Virus record (IMG/VR): IMGVR_UViG_3300022752_000169
Coordinates: 1-39,304 of that record
Direction: 5' to 3' (one strand)
Length of the DNA stretch: 39,304 nucleotides
Origin: a virus
Part shown: positions 1 to 8,344 of the stretch, piece by piece
How the letters are laid out: every line of letters starts with the position of its first letter
Numbering within the stretch: position 1 is the first letter of the stretch
Program-made: the position numbers and the translations under genes
Notes under the pieces: generated by a model
Database searches by the model: none
Told to the model about the DNA's origin: nothing
What the model saw: the letters and a program-made list of their open reading frames with translations, nothing else

Positions 1-1
1 T

Positions 2-10
2 CGACTGGGG
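2..10. repeat. 9-bp terminal repeat, left copy (possible cos end)
   Basis: CGACTGGGG here is repeated exactly as the last nine bases of the window (39296-39304). Collapsing the two copies into one places CTTCGC (39291-39296) and GCGAAG (10-15) as perfect 6-bp inverted half-sites around a 7-bp centre. That resembles the dyad symmetry of a terminase nicking site. The large terminase is of the lambda gpA type, whose relatives cut cohesive ends. The leading T at position 1 is unexplained, so this remains an inference. Confidence 0.4.
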
Positions 11-334
11 CGAAGGCTGTTGGGGTCAATGTCCGGGAGGTGTCCTAGTACCGGGGGGCCTATAATGTCAGAAATGCGACGGGATACACGGTTTTCTCAC
101 TTGTGATGTCAGCAAGGGAACGGGTAGGCACTGGCAGTTGTCATTATCTCCCAGCTTCTTTTAAGCACCCCAACAACTCTGGTTACCCCATCCCACCGGT
201 TACTACCAATTCCCAAAACAACGTAAACCACTGATTCACACAAAGAAACGTGGGGTAGTGGTGAGCTATGAAAAAGGCAACGGTGGGCAGGGGTCGTTGT
301 CTCATACAATAGAGAGCGCGAGAGACGCGCCCAA

Positions 335-432
335 GCCTGCGCGGAAGCGCGCAGGCAGGAGCCGCTTGTGCGGCTCGGATCGAGCTCGCTTCGCTCGACC
401 GTGTTACAAGAGCCGCGTTCGCGGCTCATTTT
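335..432. terminator. Cluster of four short hairpins downstream of the helicase gene
   Basis: Four hairpins follow one another: 335-343/348-356 (9-bp stem, loop GAAG), 359-365/370-376 (7-bp stem GAGCCGC, loop TTGT), 380-385/393-398 (6-bp stem TCGAGC) and 410-416/421-427 (the same GAGCCGC stem, loop GTTC). The last is followed by ATTTT on the plus strand; read on the minus strand the T tracts are weak. They lie just past the stop of the minus-strand replication operon, so a transcription-ending or RNA-protecting role is likely. The repeated stem could alternatively be a protein-binding or REP-like element. Confidence 0.5.
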
Positions 433-450
433 GCTCGCTCCGCTCGGCTC

Positions 451-2133
451 CTACTTCCCGCCCACCGCCGCGACTACCTGCAGCACGTATTTCCGATGAC
501 GATTCTTGCCGCGCTTGTCGAACACGACACGCTGCCCTGCCTTTGTGACGAACGACTTACCGCCATAACGACCAAGGAGCTTCCCGAGGCTGCTGTTGGT
601 TTCATCGCTCGGGACAAAGACCTCGCGCTCGTAGCCCGCTTCCTTCTCCTTCACCAGGCGCCCTTTGATCAAGTGGCCGAAGCAGTTCAGCTCGCGACAC
701 GTGTTGACGATCTCGCCAAATTCATACTCGGCGCTCTTCTCGACACCCTCTGCCAGCTTCGAGATCAGCTCCCTCATATCGCCATACTCCGTGTTCCCAT
801 ACCCGTCCGATTCACGGGCAGCGCATGGATCTCCAAAGCCTGCATGCATGACGATGCCACCGAAGATCCGACTCCATTCGTGATACCCCGCTACGATCCG
901 GCCCTCATGCTGACGGCCGTTGTCTCGCCAAGCCTTGATCAGCGCCCACAGCGCCGAGCAAAGCTGACGGTGCACTGCCGGCGTGCGGATCCACTCAGCG
1001 TCGATCGGCCGCGAGATCGCGCGCTCCTGGGCATCTGCCTCAGCCGTGAAAAGGTCACAAGTGAGCGTACGGCCGGCGATGTCCGGTGTCACTTCCAGGT
1101 TGTTTGCCGTCAGAAAGACAACAGGCGTCTTCGGCTCCTGAAACTCCTCCTGGGAATGAAACTTTCGCCCCGACCACCAGGTCGCCGTCATAAAGGCGTT
1201 CAGCGTTCCCGATCGCAGGAAGGTTTGCTCGAGATCATCGAGCACGAGATACGTCTTTGCCTCGCGCACGGCCGTATCGAGCCGATCCCGCAGCTTCGCC
1301 GTATCGTCCGGCATAGCGTCAATGCTGGCGTAAGACCACGCCAACGTCAGCACGATTTCCACCAGCAGCGTCTTACCCGACCGAGGCGAGTTGGCGTGAA
1401 AAAGAAAGTTTAGCCGTTTCGCATCCAACTGCTGCAGGAAATACCCAAACTGGCTCAAGAGCGCAGCTCGGAACACAGCCTTCGATCTCGGATCCTGAAA
1501 CGGAAACTCTCGATCCAGATCATCCAGCACGTGCACCGCTTGCTCGGCCGTCATCTCCTCATCGTAATCCCATTTCGGCGCGATCGTCAGAATGCAGCTC
1601 GCGCTATCATAGCCATCGGGCAGCAGATCGATCGAGCCATCCGCTCTCTTGATCGGCAAGCGCACCGTATTCACCCGCAGCAGGCGAGGCTGCAATCGGC
1701 GGAATTCATCGCTTTCCAGACACGTCTGCGCCATGTCCACACCCATGGTCTGACGCACCTTCTGCGCCCCGTGCTTCGAGAACTGATACCGAAAGCAGAC
1801 CAGGTAGGCTTCCACCCACGACCGAAACCGATGGGCCGTCATTTCCTCGATCTCGATCCGACCCGTCACGTCGTTCACGTTCACCGTCACGATCCTCTGC
1901 TTGTACCGGTACAGCCTTCGGACAGCGCCCTCCTCACTTGCCTTCGGCGCAATTAGCGATCCAAGCTCAGAGTTGAAATCCCGGTTGATCCTCCCGTCCA
2001 CCGGGAGCTGGACCCAGGGCAGCTCGGGCCGTTGCGGCTCACCCTCGCCTGACTGCAGCGAGCCCGGCGCTGGCTGAGTTACCAAACCCGCCTCTAGAGC
2101 CTTAGCGGTAAAAGCGTCCGTCTGATCACTCAT
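451..2133 (-). CDS. Phage SF3/D5-like replicative helicase ATPase
   Basis: Predicted DNA helicase of 560 aa acting with the primase-like protein encoded just upstream. Visible motifs are a Walker A NSPRSGKT (residues 248-255), a Walker B with acidic pair LVLDDL (296-301), a sensor-like FLTANN (about 340-345) and a following AGRT arginine (about 355). This order fits the D5/P4-type superfamily 3 ATPases of phages and plasmids. The start at 2133 was chosen because its ATG overlaps the upstream TGA as ATGA, implying translational coupling; the open frame runs 29 codons further upstream but only inside the neighbour. It is the last gene of the left operon, followed by the hairpin cluster. The helicase family is an assignment by motif; activity is inferred. 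Confidence 0.8.
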   Translation of the reverse strand: MSDQTDAFTAKALEAGLVTQPAPGSLQSGEGEPQRPELPWVQLPVDGRINRDFNSELGSLIAPKASEEGAVRRLYRYKQRIVTVNVNDVTGRIEIEEMTAHRFRSWVEAYLVCFRYQFSKHGAQKVRQTMGVDMAQTCLESDEFRRLQPRLLRVNTVRLPIKRADGSIDLLPDGYDSASCILTIAPKWDYDEEMTAEQAVHVLDDLDREFPFQDPRSKAVFRAALLSQFGYFLQQLDAKRLNFLFHANSPRSGKTLLVEIVLTLAWSYASIDAMPDDTAKLRDRLDTAVREAKTYLVLDDLEQTFLRSGTLNAFMTATWWSGRKFHSQEEFQEPKTPVVFLTANNLEVTPDIAGRTLTCDLFTAEADAQERAISRPIDAEWIRTPAVHRQLCSALWALIKAWRDNGRQHEGRIVAGYHEWSRIFGGIVMHAGFGDPCAARESDGYGNTEYGDMRELISKLAEGVEKSAEYEFGEIVNTCRELNCFGHLIKGRLVKEKEAGYEREVFVPSDETNSSLGKLLGRYGGKSFVTKAGQRVVFDKRGKNRHRKYVLQVVAAVGGK

Positions 2134-3359
2134 CGAGCCGCTCCCTCCTTCCACGCTTGGAGCTCGGCCGCACACTCGGCACTCACCCCGGCGTAATAGC
2201 CCAGCCCGTTCGCGATCCATTCTCCTCCAGTCTCATCGCTATCCGCTGCCCCATTGCCCGCCAGCGTGCACCAATCCTGCACCACATCTCGACGGGCAAA
2301 GACATCGATCAGCGGCGCCAGATCCGGCCGCGCATTCACATACAGCAGCTTTTGCAGCTTCGGTCTCGGGAAACGATCGTAGCGCTTCTTCTTTTGCCCG
2401 TCTCCATCGACGAAGTTCACCATCTTCCCGTGACGCAGACAGCCGGGCAGCCGCGTCAATCGCACGGCCGTGAGCGTCTTCGGATCCGCCCCGAGCACCG
2501 TGAGCGCTGTCCGCAGCTTATCCCGCTCCGCGTCCCATTCGCCTTTTGTCCGCGCGTCGACCCTCACCAGGGCATGCACCGAACGGCCGCCGCTCGAATA
2601 CATCGCCGCGATCCGGAGCGGTAGCTGCACGATCGCGCCCAGCCATTGCCTCGTATCCGCTTCGTCGCTCTCGATCACGAGATAGCGCCAGGCTGTCACC
2701 GCTCGGTGATTCCGGCAGCTCATCTTGTCACCCTCGTCCGTCGGATGATATCGACCGTCCACCGGCTGCGCCATGTACCACACACCACACGGCCGCGGCT
2801 CCGGGCCTGCCTCCGGTGGAGGCGTGTCTGGCCACAGCGTCACACCAGCCCCGATCGTCGCCGAGTACTCCTGCGTGAAGACGCACACCTTCTCCCCAGG
2901 CGCATAGAGCAGCTCGAGGAATTTCGCCGCACTCACCGTCGCCGGATCCAGGCTCGATCGATTAGCGAGCCAGACCAGGTCGATCCTTTTAGCCCATTCG
3001 CCCGAGAATTTAGCCAGCTTCTCTGCCTCAAATTGCGGCTTGGGCGGCTCCGGGATCGCATGATAGTCACGCCAATCCTTGCTCGGCGTCCATTCAGCAC
3101 CCTTCGCCAGCCAGCCACGCCCTTTCACGGATACCGCTCGATCCGCCCCCGTCAGTTTGTGCCTCAGCTCCTTCTCATTCCACGGCGGACTGCAACGCTG
3201 ATTGTACTCTGCGAGAATTGGGAAAGCCTGCTCAGGCGACAGCCCGAACCCCTGCACCAAGATGCAGGCGGCGTGAAAGGTCAGATTGTGGCCACCTTGG
3301 CCGCTGATCGCCGGAGGCATCTTGCCGATGTACCGTGCAGCGCGTTCGATTAGGTCCAT
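2130..3359 (-). CDS. Primase-like replication protein (AEP-like core)
   Basis: A 409-aa protein directly upstream of the helicase and overlapping it by four bases. Residues about 15-75 resemble the small helical domain found beside primase cores of bifunctional primase/polymerases (HNLTFHAACILVQGFGL). Further on, VIESDEAD (228-235), SSGGRSVHALV (255-265) and TRLPG (302-306) match the order of archaeo-eukaryotic-primase-like motifs: an acidic strand, the histidine strand and a basic turn. It probably makes primers for phage DNA replication. No ribosome-binding site is evident upstream. The domain order (helical domain first) is unusual for bifunctional primases, so family membership is moderately certain. 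Confidence 0.65.
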   Translation of the reverse strand: MDLIERAARYIGKMPPAISGQGGHNLTFHAACILVQGFGLSPEQAFPILAEYNQRCSPPWNEKELRHKLTGADRAVSVKGRGWLAKGAEWTPSKDWRDYHAIPEPPKPQFEAEKLAKFSGEWAKRIDLVWLANRSSLDPATVSAAKFLELLYAPGEKVCVFTQEYSATIGAGVTLWPDTPPPEAGPEPRPCGVWYMAQPVDGRYHPTDEGDKMSCRNHRAVTAWRYLVIESDEADTRQWLGAIVQLPLRIAAMYSSGGRSVHALVRVDARTKGEWDAERDKLRTALTVLGADPKTLTAVRLTRLPGCLRHGKMVNFVDGDGQKKKRYDRFPRPKLQKLLYVNARPDLAPLIDVFARRDVVQDWCTLAGNGAADSDETGGEWIANGLGYYAGVSAECAAELQAWKEGAAR

Positions 3360-3526
3360 GAGTCGGGAAGGGGTGTCATCGGTGGGAAGGGGTAAACGCT
3401 AGGAGCGTGTCGAAACCTCGCCCCGCACCAGCGGAGCAAGAGAGCACTGGGACAAAGCCGGACGCGGCCGCAGCCAGCGCCCTTCTCAACCCTAAAATGT
3501 CTGCCGAATACTGACCGTCGGACCCA
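3360..3526. other. Gap between acyl carrier and primase genes
   Basis: A 167-bp intergenic stretch in an otherwise tightly packed operon. I see no hairpin followed by a T tract and no clear promoter. Together with the 170-bp gap on the other side of the acyl carrier gene it marks that gene as an insertion into the operon. Confidence 0.4.
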
Positions 3527-3805
3527 TCATTTATCCGCGGCCCGTTTGTTCAATACACTGTTCCCCATCCGGCTTTCCAGATAGCCCACGATGTCTTTGA
3601 CGGTCCGGATTCTCTCGGCGTCCTCGTTCGAGATTTCGATGCTGTATTCTTCCTCGAACGCCATGATGAGTTCCACGTCGTCCAGCGAGTCTGCTCCTAG
3701 TTCACGGAGTGTTCGTTCCGGAGTGATTTCACATTCATCGACGCCGAGTTGATCCGCGAGGATGGTCTGCTTGTGTTTCAGGTAGTCGTGTTTGTAGTGT
3801 CCCAT
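3527..3805 (-). CDS. Acyl carrier protein, phage-encoded
   Basis: A 92-aa protein with the full acyl carrier fold signature. The motif [12 protein letters not shown] has Ser40 in DSLD, the site of 4'-phosphopantetheine attachment. Helix III/IV regions ([19 protein letters not shown]) closely follow bacterial AcpP. In cells such proteins carry acyl chains for fatty-acid, lipid A and related syntheses in the cytoplasm. The gene sits alone between gaps of about 170 bp inside the replication operon and looks less GC-rich than its neighbours, suggesting recent acquisition. No ketosynthase or transferase lies nearby, so it must work with host enzymes, or serve a non-lipid role (E. coli ACP binds several unrelated proteins). 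The family call is secure; the phage role is unknown. Confidence 0.92.
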   Translation of the reverse strand: MGHYKHDYLKHKQTILADQLGVDECEITPERTLRELGADSLDDVELIMAFEEEYSIEISNEDAERIRTVKDIVGYLESRMGNSVLNKRAADK

Positions 3806-3975
3806 AAATGCGAACCAGTCAGTGCTCGCGAACTCGGCACCGCTCGCTGCCAGACGGCGGCGAAGTGTGCTCGCTGCTCATGGCCGCATGTGCAGGAGGG
3901 TGGTCCCTAGCTTGCTGTTGAAGTCCCACCATGCGCCTCTGGGTAGTGGCGGCAGCGCTGACGCTGGCACGGAGG
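3806..3975. other. Intergenic gap upstream of acyl carrier gene
   Basis: A 170-bp stretch upstream of the acyl carrier protein gene. One short minus-strand frame (3932-3819) could encode 37 aa and has AGAGG five bases before its ATG, but its composition is not convincing. A promoter for the acyl carrier gene may lie here; none could be assigned. Confidence 0.3.
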
Positions 3976-4155
3976 CTATAATGCGCAGGTAGACCACGCA
4001 GCGCAGACTCGCGCGATCGCAGGCAAGGCATCGATGGCGGTGGCGGCGGAGTAAAACCGCGCCACAATCTGCCCGGAGGAAGCATACACGATCGCCTCTG
4101 CCCTATCGCAGAAAACGTATTCGTCCGGCTCATCACTATACTCGTCGAGGCTCAT
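3976..4155 (-). CDS. Small acidic hypothetical protein, 59 aa
   Basis: Begins with ATG at 4155 overlapping the upstream TGA (ATGA), which is the pattern of the whole operon and the main support for it being real. The protein begins MSLDEYSDEPDEYVFCDR and is acidic at its N-terminus, with an Ala-rich hydrophobic second half. No family is recognised. It is the last gene before the gap that precedes the acyl carrier protein. Confidence 0.6.
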   Translation of the reverse strand: MSLDEYSDEPDEYVFCDRAEAIVYASSGQIVARFYSAATAIDALPAIARVCAAWSTCAL

Positions 4156-4457
4156 CGGTTTGACTGGTCTCCTGTGGTCTGCGGATTGCTCCCATCCCCT
4201 TGGTCGTCGTAGCCCGGCGGGCGTGGGAAAGTGCGCTGCCTGGACGTGCCGCCGATCGCCTGCGCTGCGGTGACGATGCGGGCGCAGTCTCGGCGCGTGC
4301 ATTTGCGGGTGGTGTGCTCGACTGCGCGAGAGATGACGAAGGTCATCGCGCCGCCGCAATCGGGGCAATGGTCGGGCCAGTAGCCGGTGCCGAGCTTGCC
4401 GCGGGGTTTGCTGGGCTTCGGCTGCTTGCGTGAGGTGGTGGCGGCGCCCCTTTTCAT
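4152..4457 (-). CDS. Small zinc-finger-like protein, 101 aa
   Basis: The 101-aa product has a very basic N-terminus (about the first 20 residues) followed by CPDCGG and then CTRRDC. This CxxC...CxxxxC arrangement could bind one zinc ion. The C-terminus is polar and disordered-looking. It is translationally coupled on both sides: its ATG overlaps the ParB-like stop, and its TGA overlaps the next ATG. A nucleic-acid-binding role in replication or regulation is inferred from the basic tail and Cys pairs only. Confidence 0.65.
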   Translation of the reverse strand: MKRGAATTSRKQPKPSKPRGKLGTGYWPDHCPDCGGAMTFVISRAVEHTTRKCTRRDCARIVTAAQAIGGTSRQRTFPRPPGYDDQGDGSNPQTTGDQSNR

Positions 4458-7123
4458 AGCGTGCCCTCTCCATTCGATGACACGGCGTAGCCGGCATCCT
4501 CAGGCATGACGACCACTTTGCCATCCTTCATGCGTCCCACCAGTCTGCCCTGCTTCACGCACCCCAAGTGCAGCAAGGTTCCCATGGCCTTTTGCGCAGC
4601 CAACGGAGATAGGTCCAAACGCTTCACAATCTCCACCGAAGAGATCTCATCCCCAAATTCGAAGCAGGCCAGAACGGATCGTAAGGTCGTTTCCGAAGTC
4701 TCATCGGACAACCCAAGCTCATCGCCCGGCTCTGCCTCATCCTTCGCTCGTCTCCCCTTCTTCGCCTTCCTCACTTCCGGCACCTCGGGCATCGCTTCGA
4801 GCAGCTCGATCACCTTGGGCAGATCCTCTTGCGAGCACGAGGCGTACTCCTTGCCGCAGACCTGGCTGCAGATTTCATCCAGAGCAGCCAAGCTGATCAG
4901 GCCTCGCGACTTCATCAGCTCGGCGATCGTCGTCGAGCGCGTGAGACGGCTCTCCGCAAGCCGACCCACGTAGCCACACGCTGGCGCACACGCCACCGTG
5001 TTGAGCCCAGCAAAGGTCCGCTGATCCTGCCGACCACCACAGCGCGGACACCGCACCTTGCTACCCTCCAGGATCCAGCCTTCCTCCGGGTCATGCTGCG
5101 ACAGCTCCTCCATCTCCTCGAGGATGTGATTTAGCTCTCCACCCTTCGCCTGCTCCCAAGGCTTATCCTCGAACCGTTTGCCGAGCACTCGGCTCGCCAA
5201 AAGATTGAGCGCGGACGTGGTCATCTGCCGCGGATTGGCCAATCTCTCGATCCGCTGCCTAACGGTCTCGACCTCGGTCGCTTCCTGAGTCTTTTTGGCT
5301 GGTTTCTTGGCCTGTTTCTTCTCCTCCTTGATACCCGCTTTCACGCGGGCCTTGATGTCTTTCACATCCAGCCCGTAGACCTTGGCCAGGGCGGCAAACC
5401 CGCGGCACTCCACTCCGGAGCTTTTCACCCAGCCAGCCAGCAGCAGCTCGACCACGAACGCTGGCAGTCGATCACTGCCGAGCGATTCGCCGTGCGCTCG
5501 TAGCGCCTCGTTGCGCATCGGTTGGCCGTACTGGTTCTTTTCCCACTTCAGCTCTCGGCGATTGCACACAAAGGCCTCGGTGTCAGCCCCAGCGTGAAAC
5601 AGACCGAGCTCGAGCATGGCCTTCCACCCGTCGGCATCCACCCCCTTCTTTGAGATCTCGCCGACCAGCGCACCGATCGCCGCCTTAGCCGTGTCTAGCT
5701 CCAGCTTGTTCTTTGCTCGCTCCTCCGCTTCGCGCTGCATGCGATCCGCGTGCTCAGGGCTGCTCGCCCGCATCGCCCTGGCTGAGAAGAGGTCCTCATA
5801 ACCATTCTTGCGCGCGGCCTCGATCGCCAGCTTCCGCTCGACCAGTTCGTGCGCTTTGCCACGATCGTCGATCACCACGATCGTCTGCGGCTTTACCTCG
5901 CCAGACAGCAGCTTCTTCCACGTCGGTGCTTTCCGCCCTCCGGTCACTTCGCCCTCCGACGGCTGACTATCCAGCCTCACCATGCCCGATTCATAATGCG
6001 GCGTGCCGTCAGGATGCACATAGCGTCTTGCCTTTTGCCCCTCGATGACCAGGTTGCCCGCAGCCAACGCTTTGTCCTTCGTGGCACGCACTTGCGCGGT
6101 CACTTTCGCCTCGTAGCAGGCAGGGTGCGTGCAGAGGCGGGTTTTCACGTGCCCCTCACCCTGCGTGGCCCAGGGACAGCCCACGCACGAGCCTCCCATC
6201 ACGCGCTCACCGTCTTCCAGTTTCTCCGGTACCAAGCTCGCATCGGTTTGATCAAAAGGACAGTTCCTCAGCTCCACGACATAGGACCGGCGAATGTGAT
6301 CCAAGACCTCACGCTTGCTCATCGGGCCGCTGCCAAAGCCACGCAGCACCTCCTCTGTGAGCGACTTGCGCCGGGCCTCGTCCGGCACTCGCGCAATGAG
6401 GTAACCAATCGACGCTCCGATCAACTTCTCCTCGAGCGCCTCTCTCGCCTTTGGCGGCAGCCTCAGCAGTCGCAACGTGTTAAGCACGTGCTGCTCGCTC
6501 CTCCCGAGCTTGGCTGCCACCGAGGCTACGCTGTAGATCGGCGAGCCTTGCGCATCGCGGAGCTGCAAGAGCGACTGAATACCCTGCGCTTCCTCGATCG
6601 CGTTCAGATCCTCCCGCTGAAGATTCTCGCTCAGCATCAGATCCAGCGCGGCCGTGTCACTGATCTCGCGCACGACCACTGGCACAGTCTCCAGCCCAGC
6701 CAGCACGGCCGCACGCAAGCGGCGGTGCCCTGCCACCACCTCATACTGAGGTTGCTCGTGCGGCCGAGGCACCGGTCGCACCAGGAGCGCATGCACGATG
6801 CCCACTGCCTTTAGGTTGGCAGCCAACTCTTCAAGAGCCGTCTGGTTATACCGAGTGCGAGGGTTTAGCGGACTCGGCACCAGTGCCGAGAGCGGCAGCC
6901 TCACGATCCGATCCTCCAGCTCCACGCTCTGCGACGACGACGAGGTCGGCAAGGTCGGCGCAGCCTGCTTCACGCTCGCCGGCGCGACACGGCGCACCAG
7001 CTTCACGCCAAACTCGGCAAACTCATAGTCAGCAATATTGGTCTGCGGATCCGAAGCGCACAGCGCTCGCGCTTTCTCCTGCTGGTCAGGCGTCAATTGA
7101 TCGATTGTCTTCCAGTCACTCAT
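4454..7123 (-). CDS. Giant ParB-like protein with two Cys clusters, 889 aa
   Basis: The N-terminal third is a ParB/RepB/Spo0J domain: NPRTRYNQTALEELAANLK, then AGHRRLRAA (the GxRR loop that binds CTP in true ParB), then SENLQREDLNAIEEA, then a helix-turn-helix (YSVASVAAKLGRSEQHV). A Cys cluster follows (roughly residues 285-345: CPFD, CVGCPW, CTHPAC), then a Lys-rich linker (KKQAKKPAKK), a zinc-ribbon-like CPRCGG...CAPACG segment and a possible winged helix near the C-terminus. Usual ParB proteins are 250-350 aa, so this is about three times longer. No ParA is present in the window, so classic partition is unlikely. A DNA-binding clamp, nuclease or replication accessory role are alternatives. 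Confidence 0.8.
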   Translation of the reverse strand: MSDWKTIDQLTPDQQEKARALCASDPQTNIADYEFAEFGVKLVRRVAPASVKQAAPTLPTSSSSQSVELEDRIVRLPLSALVPSPLNPRTRYNQTALEELAANLKAVGIVHALLVRPVPRPHEQPQYEVVAGHRRLRAAVLAGLETVPVVVREISDTAALDLMLSENLQREDLNAIEEAQGIQSLLQLRDAQGSPIYSVASVAAKLGRSEQHVLNTLRLLRLPPKAREALEEKLIGASIGYLIARVPDEARRKSLTEEVLRGFGSGPMSKREVLDHIRRSYVVELRNCPFDQTDASLVPEKLEDGERVMGGSCVGCPWATQGEGHVKTRLCTHPACYEAKVTAQVRATKDKALAAGNLVIEGQKARRYVHPDGTPHYESGMVRLDSQPSEGEVTGGRKAPTWKKLLSGEVKPQTIVVIDDRGKAHELVERKLAIEAARKNGYEDLFSARAMRASSPEHADRMQREAEERAKNKLELDTAKAAIGALVGEISKKGVDADGWKAMLELGLFHAGADTEAFVCNRRELKWEKNQYGQPMRNEALRAHGESLGSDRLPAFVVELLLAGWVKSSGVECRGFAALAKVYGLDVKDIKARVKAGIKEEKKQAKKPAKKTQEATEVETVRQRIERLANPRQMTTSALNLLASRVLGKRFEDKPWEQAKGGELNHILEEMEELSQHDPEEGWILEGSKVRCPRCGGRQDQRTFAGLNTVACAPACGYVGRLAESRLTRSTTIAELMKSRGLISLAALDEICSQVCGKEYASCSQEDLPKVIELLEAMPEVPEVRKAKKGRRAKDEAEPGDELGLSDETSETTLRSVLACFEFGDEISSVEIVKRLDLSPLAAQKAMGTLLHLGCVKQGRLVGRMKDGKVVVMPEDAGYAVSSNGEGTL

Positions 7124-7839
7124 GCTTTTTTGCGGGTACGGGTGCGGCCCTTGCGGACCTTGGCTTTGTGTTTGTTGGATCGGTGTCCTCCCAGGCGATT
7201 GCTATTGCCCGCCTGGGCGCGGGCGTAATTGTCACAGGCCTCCTCAGTGCGTTGCCATGGCGCCTTTACCCCGTTCACCCCTTTGGCCCGTGCATAGTCG
7301 TCCAGTATCTTCGAGATCCGCCACTCCATCGCTGCGTGGGACTCGCCCAGCAGCACCGCCAAGTCACGATAGCCCATGTCCCAGATCGCCTCGGGCCGAA
7401 ACTTCTTCACCCACGCGTACAATCGCCGCATGACCTGCGCAGGATGCGGCCCCTCCGCAAAGAGGAAGTCCAGCAGCCAACCATTGGCCTCGATCCAGAT
7501 GCGGACGGCGTCCTCTCCCTCGACAGCCATGCGACCCTCTTCCTCGTCCATAGCCGCAAACGGATCGCTGCGCTCCCGGATCCCCAGCGCATCCTCTTTC
7601 TCTTCCAGCTCCGTCGCCGGCGTGGTGTGACAGATCCCGTTGCGAGCAGCAAACGATTCCCGGCGCTCCAGCGCATGCCAGGCGTCCCGCTCTTCCTTCT
7701 CCGTCAAGGCCTTGTCATTCAGCTTCACCCCCAACATGCCCGGCGGCAATTCGCCCCCGTGACGATGCTGATACCTCGCTGCGGCCTTATTCAGCGTCGC
7801 AGCAATCTCTCCCATTTTTTGCTGGGCGTGACTGCTCAT
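7120..7839 (-). CDS. Hypothetical protein, 239 aa, basic C-terminus
   Basis: The gene overlaps both neighbours by ATGA junctions. The product has an acidic middle (DEEEGRMAVEGED), a helical region rich in Trp and aromatic residues (residues about 110-190) and a strongly basic tail (HRSNKHKAKVRKGRTRTRKKA region). The basic tail suggests nucleic-acid contact. No family is recognised. Its place just upstream of the ParB-like gene suggests the two act together. Confidence 0.6.
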   Translation of the reverse strand: MSSHAQQKMGEIAATLNKAAARYQHRHGGELPPGMLGVKLNDKALTEKEERDAWHALERRESFAARNGICHTTPATELEEKEDALGIRERSDPFAAMDEEEGRMAVEGEDAVRIWIEANGWLLDFLFAEGPHPAQVMRRLYAWVKKFRPEAIWDMGYRDLAVLLGESHAAMEWRISKILDDYARAKGVNGVKAPWQRTEEACDNYARAQAGNSNRLGGHRSNKHKAKVRKGRTRTRKKA

Positions 7840-8180
7840 GCCAGCCCCCTTCTTTCCAGGGCTTCGAAAGCCTCATGCGGCGCCCGGCGTACAGCCGGCC
7901 GCAGATTCGGCCCACTGGCATCACGACGCGGCTTTCGCTCAAGCACAATCGCGAAAGCCGTGTGCTCATTACCCTCGCCATCGCGCCAGGTGTTCCTCCG
8001 ACACCATTCATCCGCCTCCTGATGCGACTCCCACACATACGCCTGGTCACGACTCCCCCAGCACCATTCACACTCGGCCAGCAGCGCCTCGACGCGACGC
8101 AGATACTCCTGAGTCACGCTACCTTCCGCAAAAACAAACCGCCCCACGATCGCGCGATCTTGCACAACAGCCTGGCTCAT
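7836..8180 (-). CDS. Hypothetical protein, 114 aa
   Basis: Second gene of the left operon, coupled at both ends by ATGA overlaps. The sequence contains a Trp/Cys-rich stretch (ECEWCWGSRDQAYVWESHQEADEWC) and a basic C-terminal third. Two Cys pairs are visible but not in a recognisable metal-binding array. Function unknown. Confidence 0.6.
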   Translation of the reverse strand: MSQAVVQDRAIVGRFVFAEGSVTQEYLRRVEALLAECEWCWGSRDQAYVWESHQEADEWCRRNTWRDGEGNEHTAFAIVLERKPRRDASGPNLRPAVRRAPHEAFEALERRGLA

Positions 8181-8344
8181 CGCCCTCCTCCCTTCCGACT
8201 GAGAAGCCAGCTCCCCAGCTCCCCTTCCACAATGCCCGTCAACTCACCCGGTTCCGGCAGCTTTCGAATGACCAAGAACAGCCCGAGCCTCGGCCCAGCC
8301 ACAATGCACAGCGGAAACTTTACGCGCCGGTGTGACATGCTCAT
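8177..8344 (-). CDS. First gene of the left operon, 55-aa hypothetical
   Basis: The start at 8344 is chosen because a strong ribosome-binding site AAAGGAGGA (8361-8353) precedes that ATG at good spacing, one of the clearest in the window. A longer frame would start inside the tRNA-derived attP core and is rejected. The product is a short basic-to-hydrophobic peptide (MSMSHRRVKFPLCIVAG) with no recognised family. It heads the minus-strand replication operon, and its stop overlaps the next start as ATGA. A TGTGACAT repeat lies directly upstream of the start codon, so the same factor may control this operon and the integrase. Confidence 0.6.
   Translation of the reverse strand: MSMSHRRVKFPLCIVAGPRLGLFLVIRKLPEPGELTGIVEGELGSWLLSRKGGGR

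Larger units (their letters stand above)
1..450. other. Non-coding left end, possible packaging/cos region
   Basis: No convincing gene is visible here; the short open frames on either strand have unnatural composition. The first 310 bases are less GC-rich than the rest of the window. The stretch then passes into a hairpin cluster at 335-427 and ends at the stop codon of the helicase gene (451). If the genome circularises, this stretch is contiguous with the region upstream of the small terminase gene, the expected place for a packaging site. No terminase-binding repeats could be identified with confidence. Confidence 0.4.

Noticed and set aside
496-1413. Long plus-strand open frame opposite the helicase gene
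   Set aside because: It mirrors a coding strand with clear Walker motifs; its own composition is unnatural and it is a high-GC shadow frame.
3819-4136. 105-codon minus-strand open frame before the acyl carrier gene
   Set aside because: Overlaps the better-supported 59-aa gene in another frame; at most the last 37 codons could be used, with weak evidence.
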